A DNA stretch of 64,000 nt from NCBI RefSeq assembly GCF_023218075.1, contig NZ_JALPTB010000004.1, positions 124,001 through 188,000 of the forward strand, written 5' to 3'. The position numbers and the translations under genes are program-made. Positions 1-7,869 of this stretch are shown in pieces (the first letter of the stretch is position 1; each line of letters starts with the position of its first letter). The stretch comes from Rhodococcus sp. HM1 (GTDB taxonomy: Bacteria; Actinomycetota; Actinomycetes; Mycobacteriales; Mycobacteriaceae). The notes under the pieces are model-generated. The model worked only from the letters and a program-made list of their open reading frames with translations. It was not told the origin of the DNA and did no database searches.

Positions 1-43
1 CTGTGATGTGGACCACCCCGAACAGGGAGAACAGTGATACGTC

Positions 44-49
44 TAGTCT
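44..49 (+). promoter_or_regulatory. -10 element (TAGTCT) of the MGLP methyltransferase operon
   Basis: TAGTCT fits the actinobacterial TAnnnT -10 consensus and ends 7 nt before the GTG at 57. Transcription would start at or next to that GTG, giving a leaderless message. This supports GTG 57 over the ATG codons at 3-8. I see no convincing -35 box. Confidence 0.45.
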
Positions 50-56
50 CTGGGCG

Positions 57-836
57 GTGAGCGACTCCACCGTCCGCGCAGACGAAGCGCAGCAACTGCC
101 CCTCACCGGCGAGCGAACCGTCCCCGGCATTGCCGAGGAGAACTACTGGTTCCGTCGCCATGAGGTGGTCTACCGCGAGCTGCTCGCGCGATGCACCGGA
201 CGAACCGTCCTCGAGGCCGGCTGCGGTGAGGGCTACGGCGCCGACATGATCGCCGACGTCGCCCGGCGCGTCATCGGACTCGACTACGACGAGAGCGCCG
301 TCGCCCACGTGCGCGCCCGCTACCCGCGCGTGGACATCCGCCAGGGCAACCTCGCCGACCTGCCCCTCGACGACGAATCGGTCGACGTGGTCGTCAATTT
401 CCAGGTCATCGAGCACCTCTGGGACCAGGCGCAATTCCTGCGCGAGTGCCACCGCGTCCTCGTCCCCGGCAGCGAACTGCTGGTGAGCACCCCGAACCGG
501 ATCACCTTCTCCCCCGGCCGCGACACCCCGCTCAACCCGTTCCACACCCGCGAACTGAACGCCGCCGAACTGACCGAACTGCTCGTAGAGGCCGGTTTCC
601 GCGTCGAACTGATGACCGGCGTGCACCACGGCCCCGCGCTGCGCGCCCTCGACGCCAAGCACGGCGGCTCGTTCATCGACGCGCAGATCGAACGCGCCCT
701 GGCAGGCGAGCCGTGGCCCGCCGATCTGACCGCCGACGTCGCGGGCGTCGCCGTGGACGACTTCGTCCTCGATCCCGAAAACATCGACGCGAGCCTGGAT
801 CTGGTCGCCATCGCGGTGAAGGACCCAGCGCGGTGA
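57..836 (+). CDS. SAM-dependent methyltransferase of the MGLP locus (Rv3030-like)
   Basis: Class I SAM-dependent methyltransferase of 259 aa. Motif I, VLEAGCGEGYGA, is at about residues 51-62, followed by GLDYD at 74-78 and VDVVVNFQVIEHLW, as in UbiE/COQ5-like enzymes. It is the first gene of a three-gene unit with a GH57 enzyme and a GT4 glucosyltransferase, the order of M. tuberculosis Rv3030-Rv3031-Rv3032, which is implicated in methylglucose lipopolysaccharide synthesis. By that synteny it probably O-methylates glucosyl residues of a cytosolic polymethylated glucan. GTG 57 is chosen because a -10 element lies 7 nt upstream; an earlier ATG at 3 exists but has no ribosome site. Its stop overlaps the next start (GTGA). 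The exact methylation position cannot be read from sequence. Confidence 0.85.
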   Translation: MSDSTVRADEAQQLPLTGERTVPGIAEENYWFRRHEVVYRELLARCTGRTVLEAGCGEGYGADMIADVARRVIGLDYDESAVAHVRARYPRVDIRQGNLADLPLDDESVDVVVNFQVIEHLWDQAQFLRECHRVLVPGSELLVSTPNRITFSPGRDTPLNPFHTRELNAAELTELLVEAGFRVELMTGVHHGPALRALDAKHGGSFIDAQIERALAGEPWPADLTADVAGVAVDDFVLDPENIDASLDLVAIAVKDPAR

Positions 837-2371
837 CCACCCGCGAACCGGGCATGTTCGCCCTCGTGCTGCACTCGCACCTGCCGTGGCTCGCCAATCA
901 CGGGCGTTGGCCCGTCGGCGAGGAATGGCTCTACCAGTCCTGGGCCGCAACGTATCTGCCGGTCACCGACGTCCTGCACCGGCTCGCCGCCGAAGGCCGC
1001 ACCCGGCTGCTCACCCTCGGCGTGACGCCCGTGCTCGCCGCCCAACTGGACGATCCGCACTGCCTGACCGGCATGCACCACTGGATCGGCAACTGGCAGT
1101 TGCGCGCTCACGAAGCGGCCGGGATGGCCGAGCAGTCGTACCGCGACCTCGGCGCCCGCGAGCACCGCCTCGCCGGCGAGGCGCTCGAACAGTTCGAAAC
1201 CCGTTGGCGCCACGGCGGTTCCGCGGTCATCCGCGGACTGATCGACGCCGACGCGATCGAACTGCTCGGAGGTCCGCTGGCCCATCCCTTCCAGCCGTTG
1301 CTCGATCCGCGCCTGCGCGCGTTCTCGTTGTCGGAAGGTCTGTACGACGCGCAGGCCCGCTGGCAGCACACCCCCCGGGGGATCTGGGGACCCGAGTGCG
1401 CCTTCACCCCCGGGATGGAGACCGGGTACGCCGCCGCCGGCGTCGAGCACTTCATGGTCGACGGACCCGCCCTGCGCGGCGACACCTCCCTGGGCCGCAC
1501 GGTGTGGGACTCCGACGTCGTGGCGTTCGGCCGCGATCTGCAGGTCTCCTACCGCGTGTGGTCACCGAAGTCCGGCTACCCCGGGCACGCCGCGTACCGG
1601 GACTTCCACACCTACTGCCACGACACCGGACTCAAGCCCGCCCGGGTCACCGGCCGCACCGTGCCCTCGCACGAAAAGGCGCCCTACGACCCGGATCTCG
1701 CATCCGCGACCGTCGACAAGCACGTCGCCGACTTCGTCGAGACCATCCGGAGACGGCTGCGCAGCGAGTCGGCCCGGATCGGCCGGGACGCGCTCGTCGT
1801 CGCCGCGTTCGACACCGAACTGTTCGGGCACTGGTGGTACGAGGGCCCACTGTTCCTGGAACGGCTGCTACGGGCGCTGCCCGAGGCCGGCATCGAGGTC
1901 GGCACTCTCGCCGACGCCCGCGACCGCGGCTACGTCGGCACCCCCGTCGAACTCCCCGACTCGTCGTGGGGATCCGGCAAGGACTGGCGGGTCTGGGCCG
2001 GCGAACAGGTCCAGGACCTGGTGCAACTCAACGACGAGGTCGTCCGCACCACCCTCGACACCCTCGACAAGGACCGCGCCACCGCCGCGCCCGGTCTGCC
2101 CGCGCTGCGCAACCGCGTCCACGACCAGATGCTGCGCGAGGCGCTGATGGCGGTCTCGAGCGACTGGGCGTTCATGGTCAGCAAGGACACCGCCGCCGGA
2201 TACGCCCGCGACCGCGCGCACAAGCACGCGCACGCACTGCGCGAGATCGCCGACGCCGTCGCGGCCGGCCGCCACGACGCGGCCGCGCGCCTCGCCGACG
2301 GCTGGAACCGCGCCGACAACCTGTTCCCCGCACTCGACGCACGTCGACTGCCGAACGGAGAGCCGACATGA
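833..2371 (+). CDS. Glycoside hydrolase family 57, putative alpha-glucan branching enzyme (Rv3031-like)
   Basis: 512 aa. GH57 motifs appear in order: HSHLPW at 14-19, WGPECAF with predicted nucleophile Glu188, AFDTELFGHWW with predicted acid/base Asp327, and a C-terminal SSDWAFMVSKDTAAGYARDR helix block typical of the family's branching-enzyme branch (domain of unknown function 1957 type). It likely introduces alpha-1,6 branches or remodels alpha-1,4-glucan in the cytosol for MGLP or glycogen-like polymers. It starts at GTG 833, which overlaps the upstream stop by 4 bp, and its own TGA overlaps the ATG of the glucosyltransferase, so the three genes should be translationally coupled. Branching versus hydrolytic activity cannot be settled here. 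Confidence 0.85.
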   Translation: MTTREPGMFALVLHSHLPWLANHGRWPVGEEWLYQSWAATYLPVTDVLHRLAAEGRTRLLTLGVTPVLAAQLDDPHCLTGMHHWIGNWQLRAHEAAGMAEQSYRDLGAREHRLAGEALEQFETRWRHGGSAVIRGLIDADAIELLGGPLAHPFQPLLDPRLRAFSLSEGLYDAQARWQHTPRGIWGPECAFTPGMETGYAAAGVEHFMVDGPALRGDTSLGRTVWDSDVVAFGRDLQVSYRVWSPKSGYPGHAAYRDFHTYCHDTGLKPARVTGRTVPSHEKAPYDPDLASATVDKHVADFVETIRRRLRSESARIGRDALVVAAFDTELFGHWWYEGPLFLERLLRALPEAGIEVGTLADARDRGYVGTPVELPDSSWGSGKDWRVWAGEQVQDLVQLNDEVVRTTLDTLDKDRATAAPGLPALRNRVHDQMLREALMAVSSDWAFMVSKDTAAGYARDRAHKHAHALREIADAVAAGRHDAAARLADGWNRADNLFPALDARRLPNGEPT

Positions 2372-3615
2372 GAATTCTCATCGTCTCGTGGGAGTACCCG
2401 CCGGTCGTCGTCGGCGGACTCGGTCGCCACGTCCACCACCTGGCCACCGAACTCGCCGCGGCCGGTCACGAGGTCGTCGTCCTGTCCCGGCGTCCCACCG
2501 GAACCGACGCGTCCACCCACCCCACCCTCACGCACATCGCGGAGGGCGTCCTGGTGGTCGCGGTCGCCGAGGACCCGCCGCACTTCGACTTCGGCGAGGA
2601 CATGCTCGGCTGGACCCTGGCCATGGGTCACGCGATGGTCCGTGCGGGTGTCGGCCTGAGCAAGGGCGGCATCGGCGAGGGCTGGACGCCCGACGTCGTG
2701 CACGCGCACGACTGGCTGGTCGCGCACCCCGCGATCGCGCTCGCCGAATACTTCGACGTGCCGCTCGTGTCCACCCTGCACGCCACCGAGGCCGGGCGGC
2801 ACAGCGGCTGGCTGTCCGGGAAGATGAACCGCCAGGTGCACTCGGTCGAGTGGTGGCTGGCGAACGAATCCGATTGGCTCATCACGTGTTCCGCCTCGAT
2901 GCGCGACGAGGTCGCGGAGCTGTACGGGCCGGATCTGCCGTCGATCTCGGTGATCCGCAACGGCATCGACGTCACCACGTGGTCGTACCGCGACCGCGAG
3001 CCCCGCACCGGTCCGGCGCGGCTGCTGTTCGTCGGACGGCTCGAATACGAGAAGGGTGTACAGGACGCGATCGCGGCGCTGCCGAAGATCCGGCGGTCGC
3101 ATCCGGGGACGACACTCGTCGTCGCCGGTGAAGGCACTCAGTTCGAATGGCTGCGCGAGCAGGCCCGCGTCCACCGGGTCGCCCGGTCGGTGACCTTCCT
3201 CGGCAACCTCGACCACACCGAACTGCTCGGCTGGCTGCACGGGGCCGACGCGATCGTGCTGCCGAGCCGCTACGAGCCGTTCGGGATCATCGCGCTCGAG
3301 GCCGCGGCCGCCGGCACCCCGCTCGTCGCCTCCACCGCCGGGGGTCTCGGCGAGGCCGTCGTCGACGGTGTCACCGGGCTGTCGTTCCAGCCGGGCGATG
3401 TGGCCGGGCTCGTCTCGGCGGTGCGGGAACTGCTCGACGACCCCGACGCCGCCCAGGAACGCGCACGCGCTGCCCGCGCGCGGCTCACCGACGACTTCGA
3501 CTGGCGGCAGGTCGCCGAGGAGACGGCCCAGGTGTACGCGGGCGCCAAGCGGCGGGTGCGGCATCCGCTGGCGCGTCCGAGCATCCCGCAACGTCCACTC
3601 CCCGATCGCGGATGA
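2368..3615 (+). CDS. GT4 alpha-1,4-glucosyltransferase of MGLP synthesis (Rv3032-like)
   Basis: 415 aa retaining glycosyltransferase of family GT4 with a GT-B fold. The N-terminal SWEYPPVVVGGLGRH loop is typical of glycogen-synthase-like enzymes. The C-terminal nucleotide-sugar site includes FVGRLEYEKG and, at about residues 299-315, PSRYEPFGIIALEAAAAGTP with the E-x7-E motif. In mycobacteria the counterpart Rv3032 elongates the alpha-1,4-glucan of methylglucose lipopolysaccharides. The ATG start lies in an ATGA overlap with the GH57 gene. Downstream is a palindromic element shared with the convergent amidase gene, a plausible bidirectional terminator. Confidence 0.88.
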   Translation: MRILIVSWEYPPVVVGGLGRHVHHLATELAAAGHEVVVLSRRPTGTDASTHPTLTHIAEGVLVVAVAEDPPHFDFGEDMLGWTLAMGHAMVRAGVGLSKGGIGEGWTPDVVHAHDWLVAHPAIALAEYFDVPLVSTLHATEAGRHSGWLSGKMNRQVHSVEWWLANESDWLITCSASMRDEVAELYGPDLPSISVIRNGIDVTTWSYRDREPRTGPARLLFVGRLEYEKGVQDAIAALPKIRRSHPGTTLVVAGEGTQFEWLREQARVHRVARSVTFLGNLDHTELLGWLHGADAIVLPSRYEPFGIIALEAAAAGTPLVASTAGGLGEAVVDGVTGLSFQPGDVAGLVSAVRELLDDPDAAQERARAARARLTDDFDWRQVAEETAQVYAGAKRRVRHPLARPSIPQRPLPDRG

Positions 3616-3620
3616 CCCGC

Positions 3621-3670
3621 GCCTCGTGCGCGTTTTCGGTAGCCCCCGCCACCGGAACCGCGCACGAGGC
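3621..3670. repeat. Palindromic intergenic repeat, copy 1 (possible bidirectional terminator)
   Basis: Arms 3621-3640 and 3651-3670 are complementary at 18 of 20 positions around a 10-nt loop. The core GCTCGTGCG/GTTTCCGGT-type sequence recurs at 31041-31092. Both copies lie between convergent genes. No T-run follows, so termination is an inference. Confidence 0.7.
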
Positions 3671-3672
3671 CG

Positions 3673-5160
3673 TCAGGCCGGGGCGAGCGGCGGCTGCCGG
3701 TCGGCCCACGGCCGGGCCTGTTCCAATTGCGCTGCGAGCGCGAGCAACAGGCCTTCCCCACCGAGCGGCGCGACGAACTGCACCCCGAGCGGTAGACCGT
3801 CGGGCGTCATGTACAGCGGCACCGAGATCGCCGGGCGCCCGGTGATGTTCGCCAGCTGCGTGTAGGGGGTCCGACCCAGGTTGTCGTCGACGATCGAGTC
3901 CAGGAGACCACCGAGCCGCGCGAGACGGCCGAGCCGGCCCGCGACGATCAGCCGGCTCAGAATCCGGACCATCGGCGGGGTGGTCAGTTCGCCGATGCGG
4001 ATCGGCGGCGACGCCAGCGTCGGTGTGAGGAGCAGGTCGTAGCGCTCGTGGAAGGCCACGAGCTGCTGCGTGTAACCGTTCCACCGCTGAAGGGCCGCAA
4101 GGTAATCCGGTGCCGACACCGACCGGCCGACGGCCGCGAGGACACGGGTGTCGAGTTCGAATCCGTCCGGGCCGCAATTGGTCCGGCGACGAGCATCGTC
4201 GACATCCTGCGCGAGCGAGGCGAACCACATCGTCAGGAAGTCCGTCGCGAGGCGCCGCTCGTCGATACCGGTCTCGGCGGGTTCGACGTGGTGCCCGAGC
4301 TCGTCGAGCAGCGCGATCGCGTCGTCGACGGCCGCGACCGCTTCCCGGTCGACGGGAGTGCCGAGCGGCGAGGCGGTCGCGTAGCCGATGCGCAGTTGCC
4401 GCGGTGGGCGGCTCGCGATCGCCGCATACGACTCCTCGGCGCGGGCACCGAGGTACGGACCGGTCGGGTCGGGGCCGGCGACGACGTCGAGCATCCCCGC
4501 CGCGTCCCGGACCGTGCGAGTGACGACCCCGTTGGACACCGCGCCGTGCAGCAACTCGCCGACGGCCGGGCCGCTGGGCACTACACCGCGCCCCGGTTTG
4601 AGCCCGACGAGTCCGCAGCAGGCGGCGGGGATCCGGATGGACCCGCCGCCGTCGTTCGCGCCGGCGGCGGGCACCACCCCCGCCGCGACCGCGGCGGCCG
4701 AACCACCCGACGATCCGCCGGGCGTGTGCTCCGGGTTCCACGGATTGCGCGTCGGCCCGTTCGCCTCCGGTTCGGTGATGTTCTTCGCCCCGAACTCCGG
4801 GGTGTTCGTCTTCCCGAACACGACCAGCCCCGCGTCGATCCAGCGGTCGACGACGAGCGCGTTGCGCGCGGCCGGCAGCGCGGCGAGGGCACGACTACCG
4901 CTTCCGGTCGGTGTGCCCACCACGTCCTGTGCGAGGTCCTTCACCAGGAACGGAACCCCGGCGAACGGCCCGGTGAGCCGGCCCTTGGCGCGGGTTCGGG
5001 CCCGCTCGTCGAGCCGGTACACCACCGTGTTCAGGACCGGTTCGACCGCGTCCAGGCGCGCGATCGCCGTCTCGAGCAGCTCCTCGGGGCCGACCTGACC
5101 GGTGGCGACGAGTTCGGCCAACCCCACCGCGTCGTAACGGCGGTAGTCGCAGTAGTCCAT
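3673..5160 (-). CDS. Amidase-signature family amidase
   Basis: 495 aa amidase of the Ser-cisSer-Lys class. The triad is visible as Lys74 (FLVKD), cis-Ser150 in GGSSGGS and nucleophile Ser174 in DGGGSIRIP, with the usual spacing. It should hydrolyse a carboxylic amide in the cytosol; the substrate is unknown. The start is ATG 5160 because GAGGGGAG sits at ribosome-site distance; an in-frame upstream ATG at 5190 has no such site. It lies on the opposite strand to the MGLP genes and 53 bp from the acyltransferase gene. It takes the position of Rv3033, but I do not claim it is that gene's counterpart. Confidence 0.85.
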   Translation of the reverse strand: MDYCDYRRYDAVGLAELVATGQVGPEELLETAIARLDAVEPVLNTVVYRLDERARTRAKGRLTGPFAGVPFLVKDLAQDVVGTPTGSGSRALAALPAARNALVVDRWIDAGLVVFGKTNTPEFGAKNITEPEANGPTRNPWNPEHTPGGSSGGSAAAVAAGVVPAAGANDGGGSIRIPAACCGLVGLKPGRGVVPSGPAVGELLHGAVSNGVVTRTVRDAAGMLDVVAGPDPTGPYLGARAEESYAAIASRPPRQLRIGYATASPLGTPVDREAVAAVDDAIALLDELGHHVEPAETGIDERRLATDFLTMWFASLAQDVDDARRRTNCGPDGFELDTRVLAAVGRSVSAPDYLAALQRWNGYTQQLVAFHERYDLLLTPTLASPPIRIGELTTPPMVRILSRLIVAGRLGRLARLGGLLDSIVDDNLGRTPYTQLANITGRPAISVPLYMTPDGLPLGVQFVAPLGGEGLLLALAAQLEQARPWADRQPPLAPA

Positions 5161-5214
5161 CCCGCAGCTCCCCTCACCCTCGTCGACCATCCCTCGTCGA
5201 CGACGGATACCGGA

Positions 5215-5979
5215 TCAGGCTCCGGCGTCCGCGCCTTCCGGCAGGTCGCCCGCCTTCTTGCGGGCGATGTCCTCGAGCGCCGCGATGTATTCGGCGCGCT
5301 GCGCAGCGCCGGCCTCCCAGTCGGCCTTCCGGTTCTTCACGGCCTTGGCCGGGGATCCGACGGCGATGCTGTAGTCCGGGATGTCGCCCTTGACCACGGC
5401 GTGCGCACCGAGCACGCAGCCGCGGCCGACGCGGGTACCGCGCAGCACGGTGACCTTCGCGGCGATCCAGGTGTCGGGCCCGATCCGCACCGGGCTTTTG
5501 ACGATGCCCTGATCCTTGATCGGGTAGGTGACGTCCTCGGTGCGGTGGTCGAAGTCGCAGATGTAGCACCAGTCCGCGACGAGGGTCGACGCACCGATCT
5601 CGATGTCGAGGTAGGTGTTGACGACGTTGTCCTTGCCGAAGACGACCTTGTCGCCGATGCGCAGCGACCCCTCGTGACAGCGGATGGCGTTGCCGTCACC
5701 GATGTGCACCCATCTGCCGATCTCGAGCCGCGACAGTTCCGGCGTCGAGTGGATCTCGACGTTCTTGCCGAGGAAGACCATGCCGCGCAGGATCACGTGC
5801 GGGTTCGCAAGCTTGAACTTCGCGAGTCGGTAGTACCGCACCAGGTACCAGGGTGTGTAGGCCTTGTTGGCCAGCACCCACCGCAGCGAGTCGACGGTCA
5901 GGAATTTCGCCTGGTCGGCGTCCCGGCGACGTGAACCACGCCACCTCGTGCGCAACGGTGCGCCCCACATGCTCGTCAT
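5215..5979 (-). CDS. Left-handed beta-helix (hexapeptide) acyltransferase, Rv3034c-like
   Basis: 254 aa. From about residue 75 onward the protein shows hexapeptide repeats (GDGNAIRCHEG, IGDKVVFGKDNVV, IGASTLVADW, VGRGCVLGAHAVVKGDIPDY), ending in the SIAVGSPAKAVKNRK cap characteristic of WbbJ/NodL-like O-acetyl- or acyltransferases. The gene order matches Rv3034c, the putative acyltransferase of the MGLP cluster, so acylation of methylglucose polysaccharide is the best guess. ATG 5979 is preferred because a TAGGCT -10 element (5993-5988) lies 8 nt upstream, implying a leaderless mRNA; ATG 5970 is the alternative. It is transcribed divergently from the beta-propeller lipoprotein. Confidence 0.8.
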   Translation of the reverse strand: MTSMWGAPLRTRWRGSRRRDADQAKFLTVDSLRWVLANKAYTPWYLVRYYRLAKFKLANPHVILRGMVFLGKNVEIHSTPELSRLEIGRWVHIGDGNAIRCHEGSLRIGDKVVFGKDNVVNTYLDIEIGASTLVADWCYICDFDHRTEDVTYPIKDQGIVKSPVRIGPDTWIAAKVTVLRGTRVGRGCVLGAHAVVKGDIPDYSIAVGSPAKAVKNRKADWEAGAAQRAEYIAALEDIARKKAGDLPEGADAGA

Positions 5980-5993
5980 AGCATGCCAGCCTA

Positions 5994-6042
5994 CGGTCAG
6001 CCTGGTGCGGAAAGCACGGGGCCCGGCCCGATAGGCTGACCG
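5994..6042. promoter_or_regulatory. Divergent promoter region with 10-bp inverted repeat
   Basis: CGGTCAGCCT (5994-6003) and its exact complement AGGCTGACCG (6033-6042) flank a 29-nt spacer. The right arm overlaps the TAGGCT -10 candidate of the lipoprotein gene (6032-6037). The left arm abuts the TAGGCT -10 candidate of the acyltransferase gene (5993-5988, minus strand). This could be an operator, or simply two similar promoters facing away from each other. Confidence 0.45.
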
Positions 6043-6075
6043 ACCGTATCCTTCGGGCCTGAGGAGAGATGTGTG

Positions 6076-7377
6076 ATGCGGGGTGTCCTGCGGACTGCAG
6101 TGCTGACGACGACGGCAGCACTCGCGTTGAGCGGATGCGGAAGCGGGGACGAACCCATCGACATCCTCTCCGAAGGAGCGTGGCCGGGCCGCTATTCCGA
6201 CGCCCGCAACAGCAGCACCGCGGTCGCGGACGGACTCTCGGACGTGTCGGTCGCCTGGACCCGATCGGTCGGCGGCGCGGTCGGATCACCGCCGTCGATC
6301 GCCGCCAACGGGCAGATCTTCGTCAGCGCATCCACCGACGCCGGCTGCAATCTGTTCGCGTTCCAGATCGACACCGGCCGCAAACGCTGGTGTACGCGTC
6401 TCGCGCCGGGCGTGGGCGTGGTCACGCCGGTCGCCGACACCGTCGCCAACGTCTATGTCGGCGAGGAGGGCGGTCTGTACTCGTTCAACGAGCACGGGCA
6501 GCGCCGCTGGCGTATCCCGGTGAGCGGCACACCGCGCAGCGCACAGTTCACCGGTGACGGAAACCTCTTGGTGGTCACGCACTTCGGTCAGGTCAACGTC
6601 GTCGATACGCAGACGGGCAGGCTCGTTGCCCCGATCTACGACATGGTGCCGATCCCGGGTGTGCAGGACGGCACGAACGTGCCCCGGCAGGCCCCCGACC
6701 ACGGACTGGCCGCGTGCTTCGGCGGCTCCCCTGACTGCCCGGTCGCGACGACGCCCGCGGTGGACGTGGCGACGGACCGCATCTTCGCCACCCTGTGGCG
6801 CCCGGGGACGGACCAGGCGGCACTGGTCGCGTTGCGCTACACCGGCGGTGACGACGCGCGCATCGCCGAGGAGTGGTCGCTCGCGGACCTTCCGGGCGGG
6901 GCGGTGACGAGCCCGGTGCTCTCCGCGGACGGCGCGACGGTGTACGTGCACGACGGCGACGGCACCCTCTGGGCGATCGACGCCGCGACGGGCTCGCCGC
7001 GCTGGAGCCACGATCCGGGTTTCGTCACCTCGACGGGACCGGCGGTGACGGCCGACGGGACGATCCTGCTCGCCGGGGGCGGCGCGGACGGTCCGCTCGT
7101 GGCGTTGCGCGACGCCGGGGATCACCCCGAATCCCTGTGGGAACGCGACGACGTGCGTCAACTCGGCGCACCGGCCGTCGCCGCGGACGGAGTGGGGTAC
7201 ACGGTGGTGCGGGTTCCGGACGGCCTCGCCGCGCTGGTCTTCGACACCTCCGACGGCAGCACTCTGGATCAGGAATCCCTGCCGGGGGCATCAGGTTTCG
7301 CGGTCGGCACCGCGATCGGACCGGACGGCGAACTGCTGGCGACCACGCTGCTCGGGGATCTCTACACGCTGCGCTGA
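6076..7377 (+). CDS. Lipoprotein with PQQ-like beta-propeller (Rv3035-like)
   Basis: 433 aa. A short signal peptide ends in lipobox ALSGC with lipidated Cys21. The rest is a repeated seven- or eight-bladed pattern with propeller motifs such as VYVGEEGGLYSF, VYVHDGDGTLWAIDAATG and LLGDLYTL, as in BamB/PQQ-like repeat proteins. It is predicted to sit on the outer face of the membrane as a scaffold; no enzyme residues are recognisable. GAGGAGAG at 6061-6068 places the start at ATG 6076 rather than GTG 6073. Position and family match Rv3035, downstream of the MGLP genes. A strong 15-bp hairpin follows. Confidence 0.8.
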   Translation: MRGVLRTAVLTTTAALALSGCGSGDEPIDILSEGAWPGRYSDARNSSTAVADGLSDVSVAWTRSVGGAVGSPPSIAANGQIFVSASTDAGCNLFAFQIDTGRKRWCTRLAPGVGVVTPVADTVANVYVGEEGGLYSFNEHGQRRWRIPVSGTPRSAQFTGDGNLLVVTHFGQVNVVDTQTGRLVAPIYDMVPIPGVQDGTNVPRQAPDHGLAACFGGSPDCPVATTPAVDVATDRIFATLWRPGTDQAALVALRYTGGDDARIAEEWSLADLPGGAVTSPVLSADGATVYVHDGDGTLWAIDAATGSPRWSHDPGFVTSTGPAVTADGTILLAGGGADGPLVALRDAGDHPESLWERDDVRQLGAPAVAADGVGYTVVRVPDGLAALVFDTSDGSTLDQESLPGASGFAVGTAIGPDGELLATTLLGDLYTLR

Positions 7378-7387
7378 GAGTGCCGAA

Positions 7388-7427
7388 CGGCCACACCACC
7401 GGGGCGTAGGCACCGGTGGTGTGGCCG
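7388..7427. terminator. Hairpin between convergent lipoprotein and OsmC genes
   Basis: A perfect 15-bp stem (7388-7402 with 7413-7427) around a 10-nt loop lies between two convergent genes. There is no T-run on either side. A bidirectional terminator is the simplest reading. Confidence 0.6.
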
Positions 7428-7440
7428 TAGGCCGGTCATC

Positions 7441-7869
7441 TCAGGAGGCGAGGACCGTCAACTCGATCCCGCTGCCCCGCCGGATCGTGTTGTAGATCGG
7501 GCAGGTCGCGACGAACCGCTCGCGCAGGACGTCCGCCGCAGCCTGATCCACCCCGGTCGTGGTGATCGTGACCCGGGTGAAGTCGTACCGGGTCGGATCC
7601 TCGCTGCCGCGGGCGTGCGAGGCCTCGACCCGGATCCCGGCGAGCGGCAGCTCCAGTTCCGTCGCGTTCGCCTCGAAGTTCGCCATCGCGCACGATGCGA
7701 GCGCCGACAGGAGCAGCTCCCCGGCCTGGATGGACTCACCGGGACCGAATCGCGAGTCGGTCACCAGATGATTGGCGCGGGCGTCGATCACGAACCGGCC
7801 GGGTACCCCGGCGATGGTGTGCCCCGAGACGGCCGCGATGTTCGACGCGGGCGCGGTGCCGGCGCTCAT
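7441..7869 (-). CDS. OsmC/Ohr-family protein
   Basis: 142 aa OsmC-like protein. It shows the family's central helix with the conserved cysteine, LLSALASCAMANFEANA, and a second cysteine near the end in ATCPIYNTIRRG, the usual peroxidatic/resolving pair that reduces organic hydroperoxides in the cytosol. ATG 7869 forms an ATGA overlap with the stop of the upstream monooxygenase, so the two are probably co-translated. Placed as the last gene of a sulfonate-type uptake operon, it may deal with peroxide or thiol by-products of flavin monooxygenation; that role is inference. Confidence 0.8.
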   Translation of the reverse strand: MSAGTAPASNIAAVSGHTIAGVPGRFVIDARANHLVTDSRFGPGESIQAGELLLSALASCAMANFEANATELELPLAGIRVEASHARGSEDPTRYDFTRVTITTTGVDQAAADVLRERFVATCPIYNTIRRGSGIELTVLAS

